Shown one piece after another: positions 40,733 to 50,366 of a DNA stretch of 64,000 bases (position 1 is its first letter; every line of letters begins with the position of its first letter). The DNA is taken from contig NZ_JBELOK010000002.1 in assembly GCF_040276085.1 (NCBI RefSeq), positions 358,966 to 422,965 on the forward strand, read 5' to 3'. Both the position numbers and the translations under genes were made by a program. The notes below the pieces were generated by a model that saw only the letters and a list, made by a program, of their open reading frames with translations, was not told the DNA's origin and made no database searches. This stretch comes from Castellaniella sp040276085 (GTDB lineage Bacteria; Pseudomonadota; Gammaproteobacteria; Burkholderiales; Burkholderiaceae_B).

Positions 40733-41887
40733 GTGAATGTAGTTGCTGAAGCCGACAGGGCTGTCTCTCGCCAAGAAGGTGCGGATACGGGGCGCCGTAA
40801 CTTGCTCAAACTGACGGGTTTGGGGATCGCTGCGATGACCGGGGCCATGACTACGGGGTCGGCCTTCGCGCAGCGCCAGGAGTCGCTTGGCGACAAGTGG
40901 GATAAGACCTTTCCCAAAAGCAGCCGCGTGAATCATACGAAAGTCGTCTTCAAGAATCGCTACGGCATCACCTTGGCGGCTGATTTGTATCAGCCAAAGG
41001 GCACCAGAGGCAAATTGGCCGCACTCGCTGTCAGTGGCCCCTTCGGCGCAGTGAAGGAGCAGTCCTCGGGCCTGTATGCACAGACTATGGCCGAGCGCGG
41101 GTTCATTACGCTGGCGTTCGACCCCTCGTACACCGGGGAAAGCGGTGGTGAGCCACGCAATGTGGCCTCGGCGGACATCAATACCGAGGACTTCAGCGCC
41201 GCTGTGGATTTCCTGGGTCTGCATCCAAATGTGGATCGCAACCGCATTGGGGTGATCGGAATCTGCGGCTTGAGCGGCATGGCGCTGACCGCCGCAAGCA
41301 GCGATTCTCGTATTAAGGCGGTGGCCACAGCCTCTATGTACGACATGTCCCGCAGCATCAGTCGCGGCTACAAAGACGGCTACACGCTGGAACAACGCCA
41401 CAAGATCATCGATTACCTCAGCCAGCAGCGTTGGGTGGATGCGGAAAACGGCCGATATGGATTGGGATATCACGAAGTCCCGTTTGACGCGAACGGCAAT
41501 ATCGTGAAGGGGCAGCGCGTCCTTCCCGAGACTCTGCCCTCCAATGCCGACCCGGTTCTGGCTGCCTTCTTTGATTACTATCGGACTCCACGCGGCTTCC
41601 ATCCCCGCAGCATCAACTCGACCACTGCGTGGACGGCCACAACACCCGTCTCGTTCTTCGGCTTCCCGATGTATGCCAACGTCGGGATGATCTCGCCACG
41701 TCCGATCCTGCTGATTGCGGGAGAAAATGCTCACTCACGCTATTACTCGGAAGATGTTTACAAAGGGGCTTCCGATCCCAAGGAGTTGCTGATCGTCCCC
41801 GGTGCAGACCACGTCGATCTTTATGACCAAGCGGACAAGATTCCGTTTGACAGGCTGACAGCATATTTCAATCGGCATCTGGTTTGA
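40733..41887 (+). CDS. Alpha/beta hydrolase with Tat signal
   Basis: A 384-residue alpha/beta hydrolase. The N-terminus carries a twin-arginine-like signal (GRRNLLKLTGLGIAAMTGAM, cut near SAFAQ), so it is exported. The nucleophile elbow region IGICGLSGMAL offers either a cysteine or a serine; the closing acid-histidine part is ILLIAGENAH and IVPGADHVDLYDQ. Such hydrolases resemble YcjY/DUF1100-type enzymes often next to LysR and dehydrogenase genes. The start codon is GTG, after AGGAAAGGAC. The MFS gene follows directly. Confidence 0.88.
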   Translation: MNVVAEADRAVSRQEGADTGRRNLLKLTGLGIAAMTGAMTTGSAFAQRQESLGDKWDKTFPKSSRVNHTKVVFKNRYGITLAADLYQPKGTRGKLAALAVSGPFGAVKEQSSGLYAQTMAERGFITLAFDPSYTGESGGEPRNVASADINTEDFSAAVDFLGLHPNVDRNRIGVIGICGLSGMALTAASSDSRIKAVATASMYDMSRSISRGYKDGYTLEQRHKIIDYLSQQRWVDAENGRYGLGYHEVPFDANGNIVKGQRVLPETLPSNADPVLAAFFDYYRTPRGFHPRSINSTTAWTATTPVSFFGFPMYANVGMISPRPILLIAGENAHSRYYSEDVYKGASDPKELLIVPGADHVDLYDQADKIPFDRLTAYFNRHLV

Positions 41888-41913
41888 ATGAGCAAAGTAC
41901 GGCAACGCATTCC

Positions 41914-43167
41914 ATGACGGATCAAGCAAACAGTGCTCTCACCAGCACCTCTTCCTCTGCACGAGGGGTCAGCGCACCGCCCGCCTATTGGGGTGGCGTC
42001 TTCGCAATGACGCTGTGCGTCTTCGCGCTCATCGCCTCCGAGTTCATGCCCGTGAGCCTGCTCACGCCCATGGCGGCCGACCTGCGGGTCACTGAAGGCA
42101 TGGCTGGATGGGGTATTGCGGCATCCGGTGCCTTGGCCGTGCTGACGAGCCTGTTCATCTCTACGCTGGCGCGGCGCATGAACCGCAAGACGCTGCTCCT
42201 GGGTCTGACTGGGATTATGGCTGTGTCGGGCGCAGTCATCGCGCTGGCACCGAACTATCTCGTCTACATGATCGGGCGCTCGCTCATCGGCGTGGTGGTG
42301 GGCGGCTTCTGGTCGATGTCAGCGGCCACCGCCATGCGGCTCGTACCGACTGACCGGGTGCCGCGCGCATTGGCGATCTTCAATGGCGGCAACGCGCTGG
42401 CGACTGTGGTGGCTGCGCCGCTGGGTGCCTGGCTGGGTGGAGCCATCGGTTGGCGCGGGGCCTTCTTTTGCCTGGTGCCAGTGGCACTGGCTGCGTTCCT
42501 CTGGCAGTGGGTCAGCCTGCCCTCCATGCATATCGAACCCCGCAAGACTGGCCCTGGGCATGCATTCAAACTCTTCCGTAGCCGGGTCGTGACCCTGGGC
42601 ATGCTGGGTGTGGGCCTCTTCTTCATGGGCCAGTTCACTTTGTTCACCTATGTGCGCCCCTTTCTGGAAACCGTTACACGGGTCGATGACTCCATGGTGA
42701 CTATGATTTTGCTGGTCATCGGGGTAGCAGGCTTCATTGGCACCACGATGATCGGCATGATGCTCAGGTGGGGCCTCTACCGGGCTCTAATCTGCATCCC
42801 GGTGCTGATGGCGGCCATCGCTATATCTCTAGCCGAATTCGGCAACAGCTCGTCCGCAGTGATAGCGCTACTGGGCTTTTGGGGGCTGGTCGCCACTGCC
42901 GCACCGGTGGGGTGGTGGATCTGGGTGCCCCGCACATTTCCACAGGACGCTGAAGCGGGGGGTGGATTGATGGTGGCCGTGGTGCAGTTCTCGATCGCAT
43001 TGGGCTCCACTGCGGGTGGTCTGTTGTTCGATCATAGCGGATACCAGAGCATGCTCGCAGCTAGTGCCGCTATCTTGCTTGTGGCCGCTGTGCTGATTTT
43101 CCTGACTGCACGCGCCGAGATGACGCGAGCCTATGAACGATGTGGTCTCCAGGGAGCAGCGGCATGA
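41914..43167 (+). CDS. MFS efflux transporter (DHA1 type)
   Basis: A 417-residue twelve-helix carrier of the DHA1 drug-proton antiporter family. It has TLARRMNRKTLLLGL as the motif A loop, IALAPNYLVYMIGRSLIGVV as helix 4 with the conserved arginine, and GAPLGAWLGG-like glycine motif C. Resembles AraJ/NepI/YdhP-type exporters. ATG at 41914 chosen; a TTG at 41884 overlapping the hydrolase stop is an alternative. It probably exports the compound handled by the neighbouring hydrolase and dehydrogenase. Confidence 0.88.
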   Translation: MTDQANSALTSTSSSARGVSAPPAYWGGVFAMTLCVFALIASEFMPVSLLTPMAADLRVTEGMAGWGIAASGALAVLTSLFISTLARRMNRKTLLLGLTGIMAVSGAVIALAPNYLVYMIGRSLIGVVVGGFWSMSAATAMRLVPTDRVPRALAIFNGGNALATVVAAPLGAWLGGAIGWRGAFFCLVPVALAAFLWQWVSLPSMHIEPRKTGPGHAFKLFRSRVVTLGMLGVGLFFMGQFTLFTYVRPFLETVTRVDDSMVTMILLVIGVAGFIGTTMIGMMLRWGLYRALICIPVLMAAIAISLAEFGNSSSAVIALLGFWGLVATAAPVGWWIWVPRTFPQDAEAGGGLMVAVVQFSIALGSTAGGLLFDHSGYQSMLAASAAILLVAAVLIFLTARAEMTRAYERCGLQGAAA

Positions 43168-43275
43168 TCTGCATCATCACGCAATGTCCATGACCAGCGA
43201 GAAGGCTGCCCCGGCGGCTGGAAGCCAGCTCGGGAGCAGGTGTTTAAATGATTCAGAAATTCAAGGAGTAACAGT

Positions 43276-44325
43276 ATGACCATAAAAGCCTACGGCGCCC
43301 GCGCCGGTAATCTCCCACTGGAGCCGCTTGCAATTACACGCCGCGCACCCGGCGAGCATGACGTGCAGATCGACATCGCCTACTGTGGCGTCTGCCATTC
43401 AGATTTGCACCAGGTACGTTCGGAATGGGCAGGTACGCTCTACCCCTGCGTGCCCGGCCACGAGATCGTGGGACGTGTCTCGGCCGTGGGCGCCCATGTG
43501 TCCAGCCATAAGGTCGGCGACCTCGTGGGAGTGGGTTGTATCGTGGACAGTTGCCAGCATTGTGCTGAGTGCGATGAAGGGCTGGAGAACTACTGCGACC
43601 ACATGGTGGGAACCTACAACTTTCCCACACCCGACGCACCTGGACACACCCTGGGTGGTTATTCGCAGCAGATCGTCGTGCACGAGCGCTATGTGTTGCA
43701 CGTCCGGCATCCCAAGGAACAACTGGCCGCCGTGGCGCCGTTGCTGTGCGCAGGCATCACCACCTATTCGCCGCTGCGCCACTGGAAGGTAGGGCCGGGC
43801 CACAAGGTGGGCGTGGTCGGCATCGGCGGACTGGGCCATATGGGCATCAAGCTTGCGAACGCAATGGGCGCGCATGTGGTGGCCTTCACTACGTCAGAAT
43901 CCAAGCGTGAAGCGGCCAAGGCGCTGGGAGCCCACGAAGTGGTCGTCTCCCGCAACCCCGAAGAAATGGCGGTGCATGCTCAGAGCCTGGATTTCATCCT
44001 CAACACGGTGGCTGCGCCACACGACCTCGATGCGTTTCTTACCCTCCTCAAGCGTGATGGCACGATGACGTTGGTGGGTGCGCCCGCCACGCCGCACCCG
44101 TCGCCTGAGGTATTCAACCTGATCATGAAACGCCGCAGCCTGGCGGGCTCGATGATAGGCGGCATCCCCGAGACCCAGGAGATGCTGGATTTCTGCGCCG
44201 AGCACGGCATCGTTGCGGACATTGAAATGATCCGCGCCGATCAGGTCAACGAGGCCTACGAACGGATGCTCAAGGGCGATGTGAAATACCGCTTCGTCAT
44301 CGACTGCGCGTCACTCGGAACTTGA
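43276..44325 (+). CDS. Zinc-dependent alcohol dehydrogenase (YahK/CAD-like)
   Basis: A 349-residue medium-chain dehydrogenase that uses NADP(H) or NAD(H) to interconvert aldehydes and alcohols. The catalytic zinc site is in CGVCHSDLHQ and PGHEIVGRV. The structural zinc cysteines are CQHCAECDEGLENYC. The nucleotide fold is VGIGGLGHMGIKLANAMG. It is of the cinnamyl/broad-specificity aldehyde reductase group like YahK. GGAGTAACAGT precedes the ATG. Closes the cargo cluster. Confidence 0.92.
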   Translation: MTIKAYGARAGNLPLEPLAITRRAPGEHDVQIDIAYCGVCHSDLHQVRSEWAGTLYPCVPGHEIVGRVSAVGAHVSSHKVGDLVGVGCIVDSCQHCAECDEGLENYCDHMVGTYNFPTPDAPGHTLGGYSQQIVVHERYVLHVRHPKEQLAAVAPLLCAGITTYSPLRHWKVGPGHKVGVVGIGGLGHMGIKLANAMGAHVVAFTTSESKREAAKALGAHEVVVSRNPEEMAVHAQSLDFILNTVAAPHDLDAFLTLLKRDGTMTLVGAPATPHPSPEVFNLIMKRRSLAGSMIGGIPETQEMLDFCAEHGIVADIEMIRADQVNEAYERMLKGDVKYRFVIDCASLGT

Positions 44326-44396
44326 CAATCGGGGTCGGATGCCTCCTTGTGAGGAAAAGCCGACTGCCATCTGTTATACAGGCTGACGGCTAGTAG

Positions 44397-45146
44397 CTAT
44401 AGGTATTTCTTGAAGCTGCCAGCGGTCAGGCTCACGGTCAGTCCCAGCAAGGCTGCGCTGGGCAGCAGAATCACCAGCGGGTGCACCGAGATCGGCAGAG
44501 CCAGATAGGAGACCCACGGCAGCACGGCCAGCGGCATCAGGCTGGCCTTCGCGCGGTGGTAGATAAAGCCCGATTCACGGCCTGCCCCGAACCGGCGCAC
44601 ATCCCGCCGCACCAGGCCGTCAATCAGACCGACGAACGCAGCCGTGAAGATCAACGGCAGTGTAAGTACCAGAACCAGCAGGCGCACCAGGAATGTGAGT
44701 GTCGTGAAAGCCGCAGCGATCAGGTAGCTCTCGGTCCAGACATAGACTTGGCTGCTGTAGTAGCGGAAACTGCGCAACCGACCCTGGCTGGGTGCGCGGG
44801 CACGCTCGGCAGTCTGGCTTATGCGCTTCAGCAGCCCCGAGCGCACGAACACCCACTCGTAGCCGACGTCCGCAAGCTCATGGGCTGTGCGACCCGGCTC
44901 TTGCAGGATCACGCTGCGAGTGAAGTGGCCCGATAAATGTCCCAGTTCATATTGCAACATCTGCTGCGAATGGCGCCAGCCCTGATCCTTCCAGAACATA
45001 TGCATGCCGACACACTCCACCACGATCGAAAACAGCAGCGAGCCGATCAGCACTCCCAGCAACCGGAACGGCAAAGTGATAGCACCAACGATCAGGCCCT
45101 GGCGCTGACTCTGCTCCCTCTGTACAGTCGAGGCGGCGTCTGTCAT
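44397..45146 (-). CDS. ICE membrane protein, TIGR03747
   Basis: A 249-residue protein with four or five helices (LPFRLLGVLIGSLLFSIVVE near the N-terminus, then AAAFTTLTFLVRLLVLVLTL and FTAAFVGLIDGLV) and the conserved RRDVRRFGAGRESGFIYHRA. Matches TIGR03747 (DUF4400). The ATG overlaps the stop of TraD (ATGA), a fixed pairing in this ICE family; it probably supports the coupling protein. Confidence 0.9.
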   Translation of the reverse strand: MTDAASTVQREQSQRQGLIVGAITLPFRLLGVLIGSLLFSIVVECVGMHMFWKDQGWRHSQQMLQYELGHLSGHFTRSVILQEPGRTAHELADVGYEWVFVRSGLLKRISQTAERARAPSQGRLRSFRYYSSQVYVWTESYLIAAAFTTLTFLVRLLVLVLTLPLIFTAAFVGLIDGLVRRDVRRFGAGRESGFIYHRAKASLMPLAVLPWVSYLALPISVHPLVILLPSAALLGLTVSLTAGSFKKYL

Positions 45147-47335
45147 CACAAGGCCTCATCGCCGACGCTTTCGTCAGCAGCAGCAACAACAGAAGCGGGT
45201 TCAGCCACATCGGCATTATTCAACAAGTCGTCGGGCAAGACCGTCCCCTGTGGCGCCTGGGAACTCGTGAATTCCCACCACTGCGTGGCCTCAACGTAGC
45301 TTTGACGCATGTAGCCCGCGAGCTGCCGCAGATCCTGCGGCATGACCTCATCGAGGTCGGGCGCGGGCAGCGGCATGCGCACTTTCCACAGACTTCCCCC
45401 CTGCATCAAGGCGAAACACTGTCCCTTGGGAAGCTGGACCACATGTGAGGGTTCGATCATCGGCACGCTCTGCATGCTGATGCGGTCTTGTGTGGCGCTG
45501 GTGAAGTCCGTCGCACCATGGATATCCGAACTGTCCGTGGCCCCCGAGACGATCGTAGTGGTATAGACCTCGACCTTGGGCAATTGCCGGGTCAGCAGTT
45601 CGGCGGTCGCTGTCTCGCGCACGCGCAGCATGAACAGGTTGTTGAAGTTGCCGATGACCTGGCCGGCTTTGGCGCGGTTGCCAATGCGTGCCTCAATGTC
45701 CGAGAGCGTTTGTGTGTAGGCCGAGACCTGGATGCCCGCGCCGCCCCCTTTGTTGACCATCGGGATGAACTCATCGCCCATCAGCTCATTGAATTCGTCC
45801 GCGTGGACATTGATCGGCACCCGTGCGTCGGCCACGGCGCCGGGCAGGCCATCGTCGATCCCGTGCTTGTAGATGTGGCCGGCCACCGACACTAGGTCGG
45901 CAAACATGGAGTTGCCCACCGCCGCGGCGACCTCGGCGTCCGAGAGCGCATCCAGGCCCACATAGACCACCGCCCGCTTTCGGATGATCTGCATCCAGTC
46001 GAAGATGGGCCTGGGGTCGTTCAGATCAGCATAGTCCGGCGCCAGAAGCTGGGCGATCTTGCCGCTGGTGAGTTTTTCCAGCAGTGGCAGCAGCGAGGCG
46101 ACGATCTTGTCGAAGTACGTCCTGTCGTACCGAACGGCCGAGCGCAGGCCGTCCAATACGGGGTCGTAGTTGCGCACCTGGGAGAGGTACTGTTCGAGTG
46201 CCACGACGCGCTTCTCGCGCCCGATCATGTTGCGTGGGATATTCTTGTCGTTGAGCCGAGCCTCCAGTTGAACAATGATTTCCCAGGCCTTGGGCTCGGT
46301 CCTGGCAAAGTAATGCTGGGCGTACTCGATGAACAGGGCATCGATGTTGATGACGTGGCGCTGGATCAGCATGTAATCCGGACGCTGCCCCAGTTCCACC
46401 AAGGCGCGCGCGATGATGTTCACGAAGCGCCACGCGAACTCCCTGAAGGCCGCGCTGTTGCCTTCGCCAGAGAGTTGTCCCGCGATGCGCGTGGCGACTT
46501 CCGAGATGCGACCGAAGCGGCCCACGGCGTTGTAGCGGGCACTGATTTCGGGCCAGCCCAGGTGAAAAATATAGAATTCGCCCTCTCGGCCCGCGCGCTT
46601 GGCCTCAACATACATTCGCTTCAGGAGATCCGCGTCCCCCTTGGGATCGAAGACGATGACGACCTCGTGCTCACCCGCGGTGCTCCTGCGGCGAATGTCC
46701 TGCGTGATGAAAAGCTCGGCTAGGCGGGTCTTGCCCACGCGCGTCGTGCCCAGCACGAGCGTATGCCCGACCCGTTCGGCCAGCGGCAGGCTGACGTCCA
46801 CCTCGTCGGGCTCGATGCCGTGCAGCCGCGGCAGGCCGCCCACGGGTGGCAGTGGTCGAACGGGATTGAACGGCACATCCCAGGCGGTCAGCCGCGCAAG
46901 GCCGGATAACGGGAACGGCGCAAACTCCAGCCGCTCCTCCAGACGCCGTGCCAGCCGGTAGGCGCGCGTCGGCTCGACGTAGCGGCGAAATTCGGGCCGG
47001 TACGTCTGTGTGAGCCGATGGGTGTGCTTCTGCTCCCACAGAAACCCGCGCCCGATGAACAGGCGCTGTTGACTGACCGGCACGTCGCGGCTGGTCATCA
47101 CATAGCGTGGCAGGCGGCGGATATTGCGCCGGTAGCGCAGGATGACGCGGGCATCGCGATAGCGGATCGCGCCATAGGCGATGAACGCCAGCGCACTGCC
47201 CACGCCCATTGTTGGGCTTAGCGCCAGCGACCAGGGGGCCACCAAGGACAGAAACGCGGCACCCGCACACGCCGCAACGGTGTATAGCTCCACCGCTGGG
47301 CGCAGCAGCACCTCGACCGGCTGCTTGCTCGACAC
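45146..47335 (-). CDS. traD: Type IV coupling protein TraD (TIGR03743)
   Basis: A 729-residue inner-membrane ATPase that passes the relaxase-DNA complex to the secretion channel. Two N-terminal helices (around residues 20-60) are followed by the P-loop LGTTRVGKTRLAELF near residues 196-203, then VVIVFDPKGDADLL. The conserved C-terminal ATPase block is INVHADEFNELMGDEFIPM and the last motif VSAYTQTLSDIEARIGN. The start is GTG at 47335, five bases after the preceding stop; longer upstream starts lie inside that gene. Confidence 0.94.
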   Translation of the reverse strand: MSSKQPVEVLLRPAVELYTVAACAGAAFLSLVAPWSLALSPTMGVGSALAFIAYGAIRYRDARVILRYRRNIRRLPRYVMTSRDVPVSQQRLFIGRGFLWEQKHTHRLTQTYRPEFRRYVEPTRAYRLARRLEERLEFAPFPLSGLARLTAWDVPFNPVRPLPPVGGLPRLHGIEPDEVDVSLPLAERVGHTLVLGTTRVGKTRLAELFITQDIRRRSTAGEHEVVIVFDPKGDADLLKRMYVEAKRAGREGEFYIFHLGWPEISARYNAVGRFGRISEVATRIAGQLSGEGNSAAFREFAWRFVNIIARALVELGQRPDYMLIQRHVINIDALFIEYAQHYFARTEPKAWEIIVQLEARLNDKNIPRNMIGREKRVVALEQYLSQVRNYDPVLDGLRSAVRYDRTYFDKIVASLLPLLEKLTSGKIAQLLAPDYADLNDPRPIFDWMQIIRKRAVVYVGLDALSDAEVAAAVGNSMFADLVSVAGHIYKHGIDDGLPGAVADARVPINVHADEFNELMGDEFIPMVNKGGGAGIQVSAYTQTLSDIEARIGNRAKAGQVIGNFNNLFMLRVRETATAELLTRQLPKVEVYTTTIVSGATDSSDIHGATDFTSATQDRISMQSVPMIEPSHVVQLPKGQCFALMQGGSLWKVRMPLPAPDLDEVMPQDLRQLAGYMRQSYVEATQWWEFTSSQAPQGTVLPDDLLNNADVAEPASVVAAADESVGDEAL

Positions 47336-47339
47336 GGTC

Positions 47340-47882
47340 TCACTGCTCGATGCCGGTGGCCGTGACGAGCGCCGGATAGTGGTGCAGACCCAGGCGTTCG
47401 GCCAGATCGTCGCCGGCCACCGGCGCAAGCGGCACGCCGGGCGCCAACGCGCGCAGCCGCGCCAGGGCCTGCGCGGTCTCGACGTTCACCACCAGACCGA
47501 CCGCGCCGCGCTCGCGCAGCGAGGCCGCATGGTGGCGCAGCCAGGCCTGGGAGGCCTCATCGTCACCGATAACTGCGAACGGCCGCAGGCCCGGTGCCTC
47601 GATCACCCGCCGCGCGACGGTGCCGGGCGTGAGCTTGGCGCTGCGCACCGGCAGCATGGCGGTCTCGTCAACGGGCGTAGCCGGAATCTGCGGGATAGGA
47701 ACGGGTGGCAGCACCGTACCGGCGCCGCGTGGCTGAAGGTCAAGGGCTTCGTAGTACGGCAGCGCCGAGTCACCCCCACGGTCTTCGACCACGATCAATG
47801 GCTCCTCGGCAGCGTATAGGGCAAGTGGCACCACCGCCGCCAGCATGAACAGGCCTCGCAGGGCTGGATGGAAATGCGTCAT
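47340..47882 (-). CDS. ICE transfer protein, TIGR03765 (PFL_4695)
   Basis: A 180-residue exported protein with signal peptide (GLFMLAAVVPLALYAAEE). Conserved parts are EEPLIVVEDRGGDSALPYYE and a C-terminal RLGLHHYPALVTATGIEQ. TIGR03765 proteins always stand just before TraD in this element type. GGAGACATCACG precedes the ATG. Overlaps the transglycosylase gene by 4 nt. Unknown role. Confidence 0.87.
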   Translation of the reverse strand: MTHFHPALRGLFMLAAVVPLALYAAEEPLIVVEDRGGDSALPYYEALDLQPRGAGTVLPPVPIPQIPATPVDETAMLPVRSAKLTPGTVARRVIEAPGLRPFAVIGDDEASQAWLRHHAASLRERGAVGLVVNVETAQALARLRALAPGVPLAPVAGDDLAERLGLHHYPALVTATGIEQ

Positions 47883-48484
47883 CGTGATGTCTCCAGGTGC
47901 GCGGCGGGCGCCGCGACAATGGGGTGAGCGCCCCGCACCCGGGCAAGGTGCCGGGACACGCTGCGCCGATACCGCGCGGCGGGTTCGCCGCCTGCTGGGC
48001 GGTGGTAGCGGCCTATCGCCAGCAACCAGTCCTCGCCAGGGGTATGCTGTTCGCGCAGAATCTGCGCGGCGATCGCCAGGTTGCGGTACGGGTCCAACAA
48101 GTCGCAGGGCTGTTCGTAGCGCTGCTTCTGGTAGCCGAGGTTGATCTGGCCCAGGCCCGCATCGATGCGCGTGTGCGGCGTTGTGCGCATCGCCTGGCGA
48201 AGACGGGTGCAGGCGTCGACGCGTGTGGCAAAGCGGTGCGATGCGCCCGCGATGTTTAGCGACCAGGGCCACGGCACGATGCGCCCTGCCCGCGCAATTC
48301 CGCTCTCCTGCAACGCCACGGCGTAAAGCACGATCGAAGGCACGCCCGCGCGCTGGGCTGCCAACTGGTAGGCGGGCGGCGGGATTTCCTGCGCACGAAC
48401 GGGGCCGATCAGCAGAGCCGCCGCGAGCAGCAGCGCACGCAGGCGCCACATGGCGCGTATGGCGGTCAGGGCTCGCGCTGCCAT
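47879..48484 (-). CDS. Lytic transglycosylase, VirB1-like
   Basis: A 201-residue exported protein (signal peptide LLLAAALLIGPVRAQ) with a lysozyme-like SLT domain. The catalytic glutamate is in SIVLYAVALQESGIARAG, and IDAGLGQINLGYQ is the second SLT motif, followed by YRNLAIAAQIL. It would open peptidoglycan locally for assembly of the transfer channel. Overlaps the TIGR03759 gene upstream and TIGR03765 downstream. Confidence 0.9.
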   Translation of the reverse strand: MAARALTAIRAMWRLRALLLAAALLIGPVRAQEIPPPAYQLAAQRAGVPSIVLYAVALQESGIARAGRIVPWPWSLNIAGASHRFATRVDACTRLRQAMRTTPHTRIDAGLGQINLGYQKQRYEQPCDLLDPYRNLAIAAQILREQHTPGEDWLLAIGRYHRPAGGEPAARYRRSVSRHLARVRGAHPIVAAPAAHLETSR

Positions 48485-49197
48485 TGGCCGTTCACCTCGC
48501 GCACGACCGCGGGCAACTCGCCGGGCAGGCCGAGCGATAGCCAGCGCCCGCTATCATGATTGAGCGTGATGCTGCCGCTACGCACTTGGGCTGGATCAAT
48601 CCCGGCGCGCCGCGCCCATGCGCGGATACGGGCATCGTCGCCGCGACTGCCAACGACGTAGACGTCGAATGCCGCAGCGGCCGTCTGAAGCCGCTGGACG
48701 ATCCGGTCGCAGGCCTCGCAGCCATCCTTGACGAACACCGCCATGTGCCCGCTCGACACTTGCTCGCCGGACATCAACGTGCCGCCATCCGAGGGCGTGA
48801 CGCGCTCGCGCCCGGGATAGAGCCGCTGCCAGGCCTCGTCGTAGGCGCGCTGGTAGACGAGCAGCTTCTCGACACGCCGGGCTTCGGCCTGCGCCTGCAA
48901 TTCGGCGTAGTGCCGACGTTCTTCATCCGAGCGGGCCTCCACGCCCAGCGCGGAGAGCGGATCCAGATTGGGCGAGTAGATGCCCAGCGGCCCTTCCATC
49001 AACTCGCGGTAGCGGGAAAACTCATCGTCACGCAGGCCCCACGCCTTGGCCAGCCGCGCGTCCTGGCTGTGCACGATCTGGCTCTGGCTCGTGCGGGCAG
49101 GCTGCACGTTGGAGGTTTGCTGAGGCGTTTGCTGGGCCGACGCTGGCAGATGCAGCGCGGTCAGCAGCGATACCAGGACTATCAGATGATATTTCAT
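48466..49197 (-). CDS. ICE transfer protein, TIGR03759
   Basis: A 243-residue exported protein (signal VLVSLLTALHLPASA). It has the helical segment WGLRDDEFSRYRELMEGPLG and a thioredoxin-like C-terminal half with FVKDGCEACDRIVQRLQ (CxxC) and YVVGSRGDDARIRAWARRAG. Matches TIGR03759. Like the DsbA-like protein it suggests thiol chemistry in apparatus assembly. Overlaps the transglycosylase gene by 19 nt. Confidence 0.88.
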   Translation of the reverse strand: MKYHLIVLVSLLTALHLPASAQQTPQQTSNVQPARTSQSQIVHSQDARLAKAWGLRDDEFSRYRELMEGPLGIYSPNLDPLSALGVEARSDEERRHYAELQAQAEARRVEKLLVYQRAYDEAWQRLYPGRERVTPSDGGTLMSGEQVSSGHMAVFVKDGCEACDRIVQRLQTAAAAFDVYVVGSRGDDARIRAWARRAGIDPAQVRSGSITLNHDSGRWLSLGLPGELPAVVREVNGQWQREP

Positions 49198-49209
49198 CGC
49201 ATGGCTTCC

Positions 49210-49803
49210 TCAAGGAATCGCCACGCGGCGCGTGTGCTTGTCAACCAGAAACACCGCTATGTTCCCGTCGATGGCCTGCAAACGCCACGGGCCGACCGCA
49301 TCACCCGGCAGCAGCGCCTGCACCTGACCAGGGGTGAAGGCCCCCTTGGCCGGCGCAACGGTCAGACTGCGCTCACCCGCGCGCAACTCGACGCCCACGA
49401 CGCGAAACGGCAACGGTGGCGGCGCAGATTTGACCGCAACCGGCTTGGTCGGCGTGGGTGGTGGACTCGGCGGGGCAGGTGTGACAGCGCGCACCATCGC
49501 CTGGTGGGCCTCGATCTGCTCGACCTGAGCGATTCGGGCCTCCAGCGCCTGGCGGACCTCTTGCAACGCTGCTGGCGTGGCGGCCTGCGGCCGCTGCTGC
49601 AAAGTCTGGGTGGCATCCGCTAGCGCGATTACCTGCGCTTCCAGACGGTGCAGGCCTGAATCGACCCGCTCCCGGTCGGCGAGTTCCCCCATTGCCTGGT
49701 AGCCCAGAAAGACGCAGATGCTCAAGCCGATCAGCCAAAGCCACAGCAAACTGAGCATGAACACGGCGGCGCTCGGGCGCCGAGGGGAGTGCGGCGTGTT
49801 CAT
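49210..49803 (-). CDS. ICE membrane protein of unknown function
   Basis: A 197-residue bitopic protein: cytoplasmic MNTPHSPRRPS, helix FMLSLLWLWLIGLSICVFLG, a coiled coil (RVDSGLHRLEAQVIALADAT and on to residue 100), a Pro-rich linker, and a C-terminal beta-rich domain (PFRVVGVELRAGERSLTVAP). The last part resembles type IV pilus accessory proteins such as PilP-like domains. It overlaps the PilL-like gene by 4 nt. Regular member of this gene string; role unknown. Confidence 0.78.
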   Translation of the reverse strand: MNTPHSPRRPSAAVFMLSLLWLWLIGLSICVFLGYQAMGELADRERVDSGLHRLEAQVIALADATQTLQQRPQAATPAALQEVRQALEARIAQVEQIEAHQAMVRAVTPAPPSPPPTPTKPVAVKSAPPPLPFRVVGVELRAGERSLTVAPAKGAFTPGQVQALLPGDAVGPWRLQAIDGNIAVFLVDKHTRRVAIP

Positions 49804-50366
49804 GGCTGGACTCCGGGAAGCGGAAATATCTGCACCGCCTCGGCTACGGGCGGCTCGGGCGCCGGCTCGACCCGTGCGGGGGCTGCGGCCCGATCAAAGC
49901 AGACTTGGCGCGTGAGGTCGTCCGTGCGCAGTTCCCAGGCCGACCCGGCCAGGGTAAGCAGCGCATCGCGCAGCGTCATTGGTCCCAGATGCAGGTGCGC
50001 CGCCGGCAGCGGCAGCGCGTACAGATCGGCTGCGGCCGACGCTGTCTCGCAAAGCTGGTAACCGCTGCGCTTGAGCACATGCCGCAGCCCGTCTACGACC
50101 GTGGCGCGGGCGTCCTCGGGCATCGTCACATCGATGACCTGCGCCAGCAGGTCGCGCTGCGCCGCCATCGGCGCAAGCTCCACCAGGGTGTAGCGGCCGT
50201 ACCGAACAACCGGGACGAATTCGGGTGTGTTGGGTTCGGAAGCGGGCGAGGCTTCTACGATGGAGGCTGGCGCTTGCGGCGCCGTGCGGGTCGCGCAGCC
50301 GCTGAGCAGGGCTGCGGCCAGCAGGCTGACGCCGATCAGGTGCCGGTTTGGGTGGTTTACGGGCAT
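49800..50366 (-). CDS. PilL-N-like lipoprotein
   Basis: A 188-residue lipoprotein (SLLAAALLSGC lipobox) whose domain around RYTLVELAPMAAQRDLLAQV and PEDARATVVDGLRHVLKRSG matches the N-terminal PilL/TcpQ-type domain found at this position in PFGI-1-like elements. It probably belongs to an outer-membrane assembly. First gene of the string 50366 to 44397, so its 170-nt upstream region should hold the promoter, shared divergently with the HEPN gene. Confidence 0.82.
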   Translation of the reverse strand: MPVNHPNRHLIGVSLLAAALLSGCATRTAPQAPASIVEASPASEPNTPEFVPVVRYGRYTLVELAPMAAQRDLLAQVIDVTMPEDARATVVDGLRHVLKRSGYQLCETASAAADLYALPLPAAHLHLGPMTLRDALLTLAGSAWELRTDDLTRQVCFDRAAAPARVEPAPEPPVAEAVQIFPLPGVQP

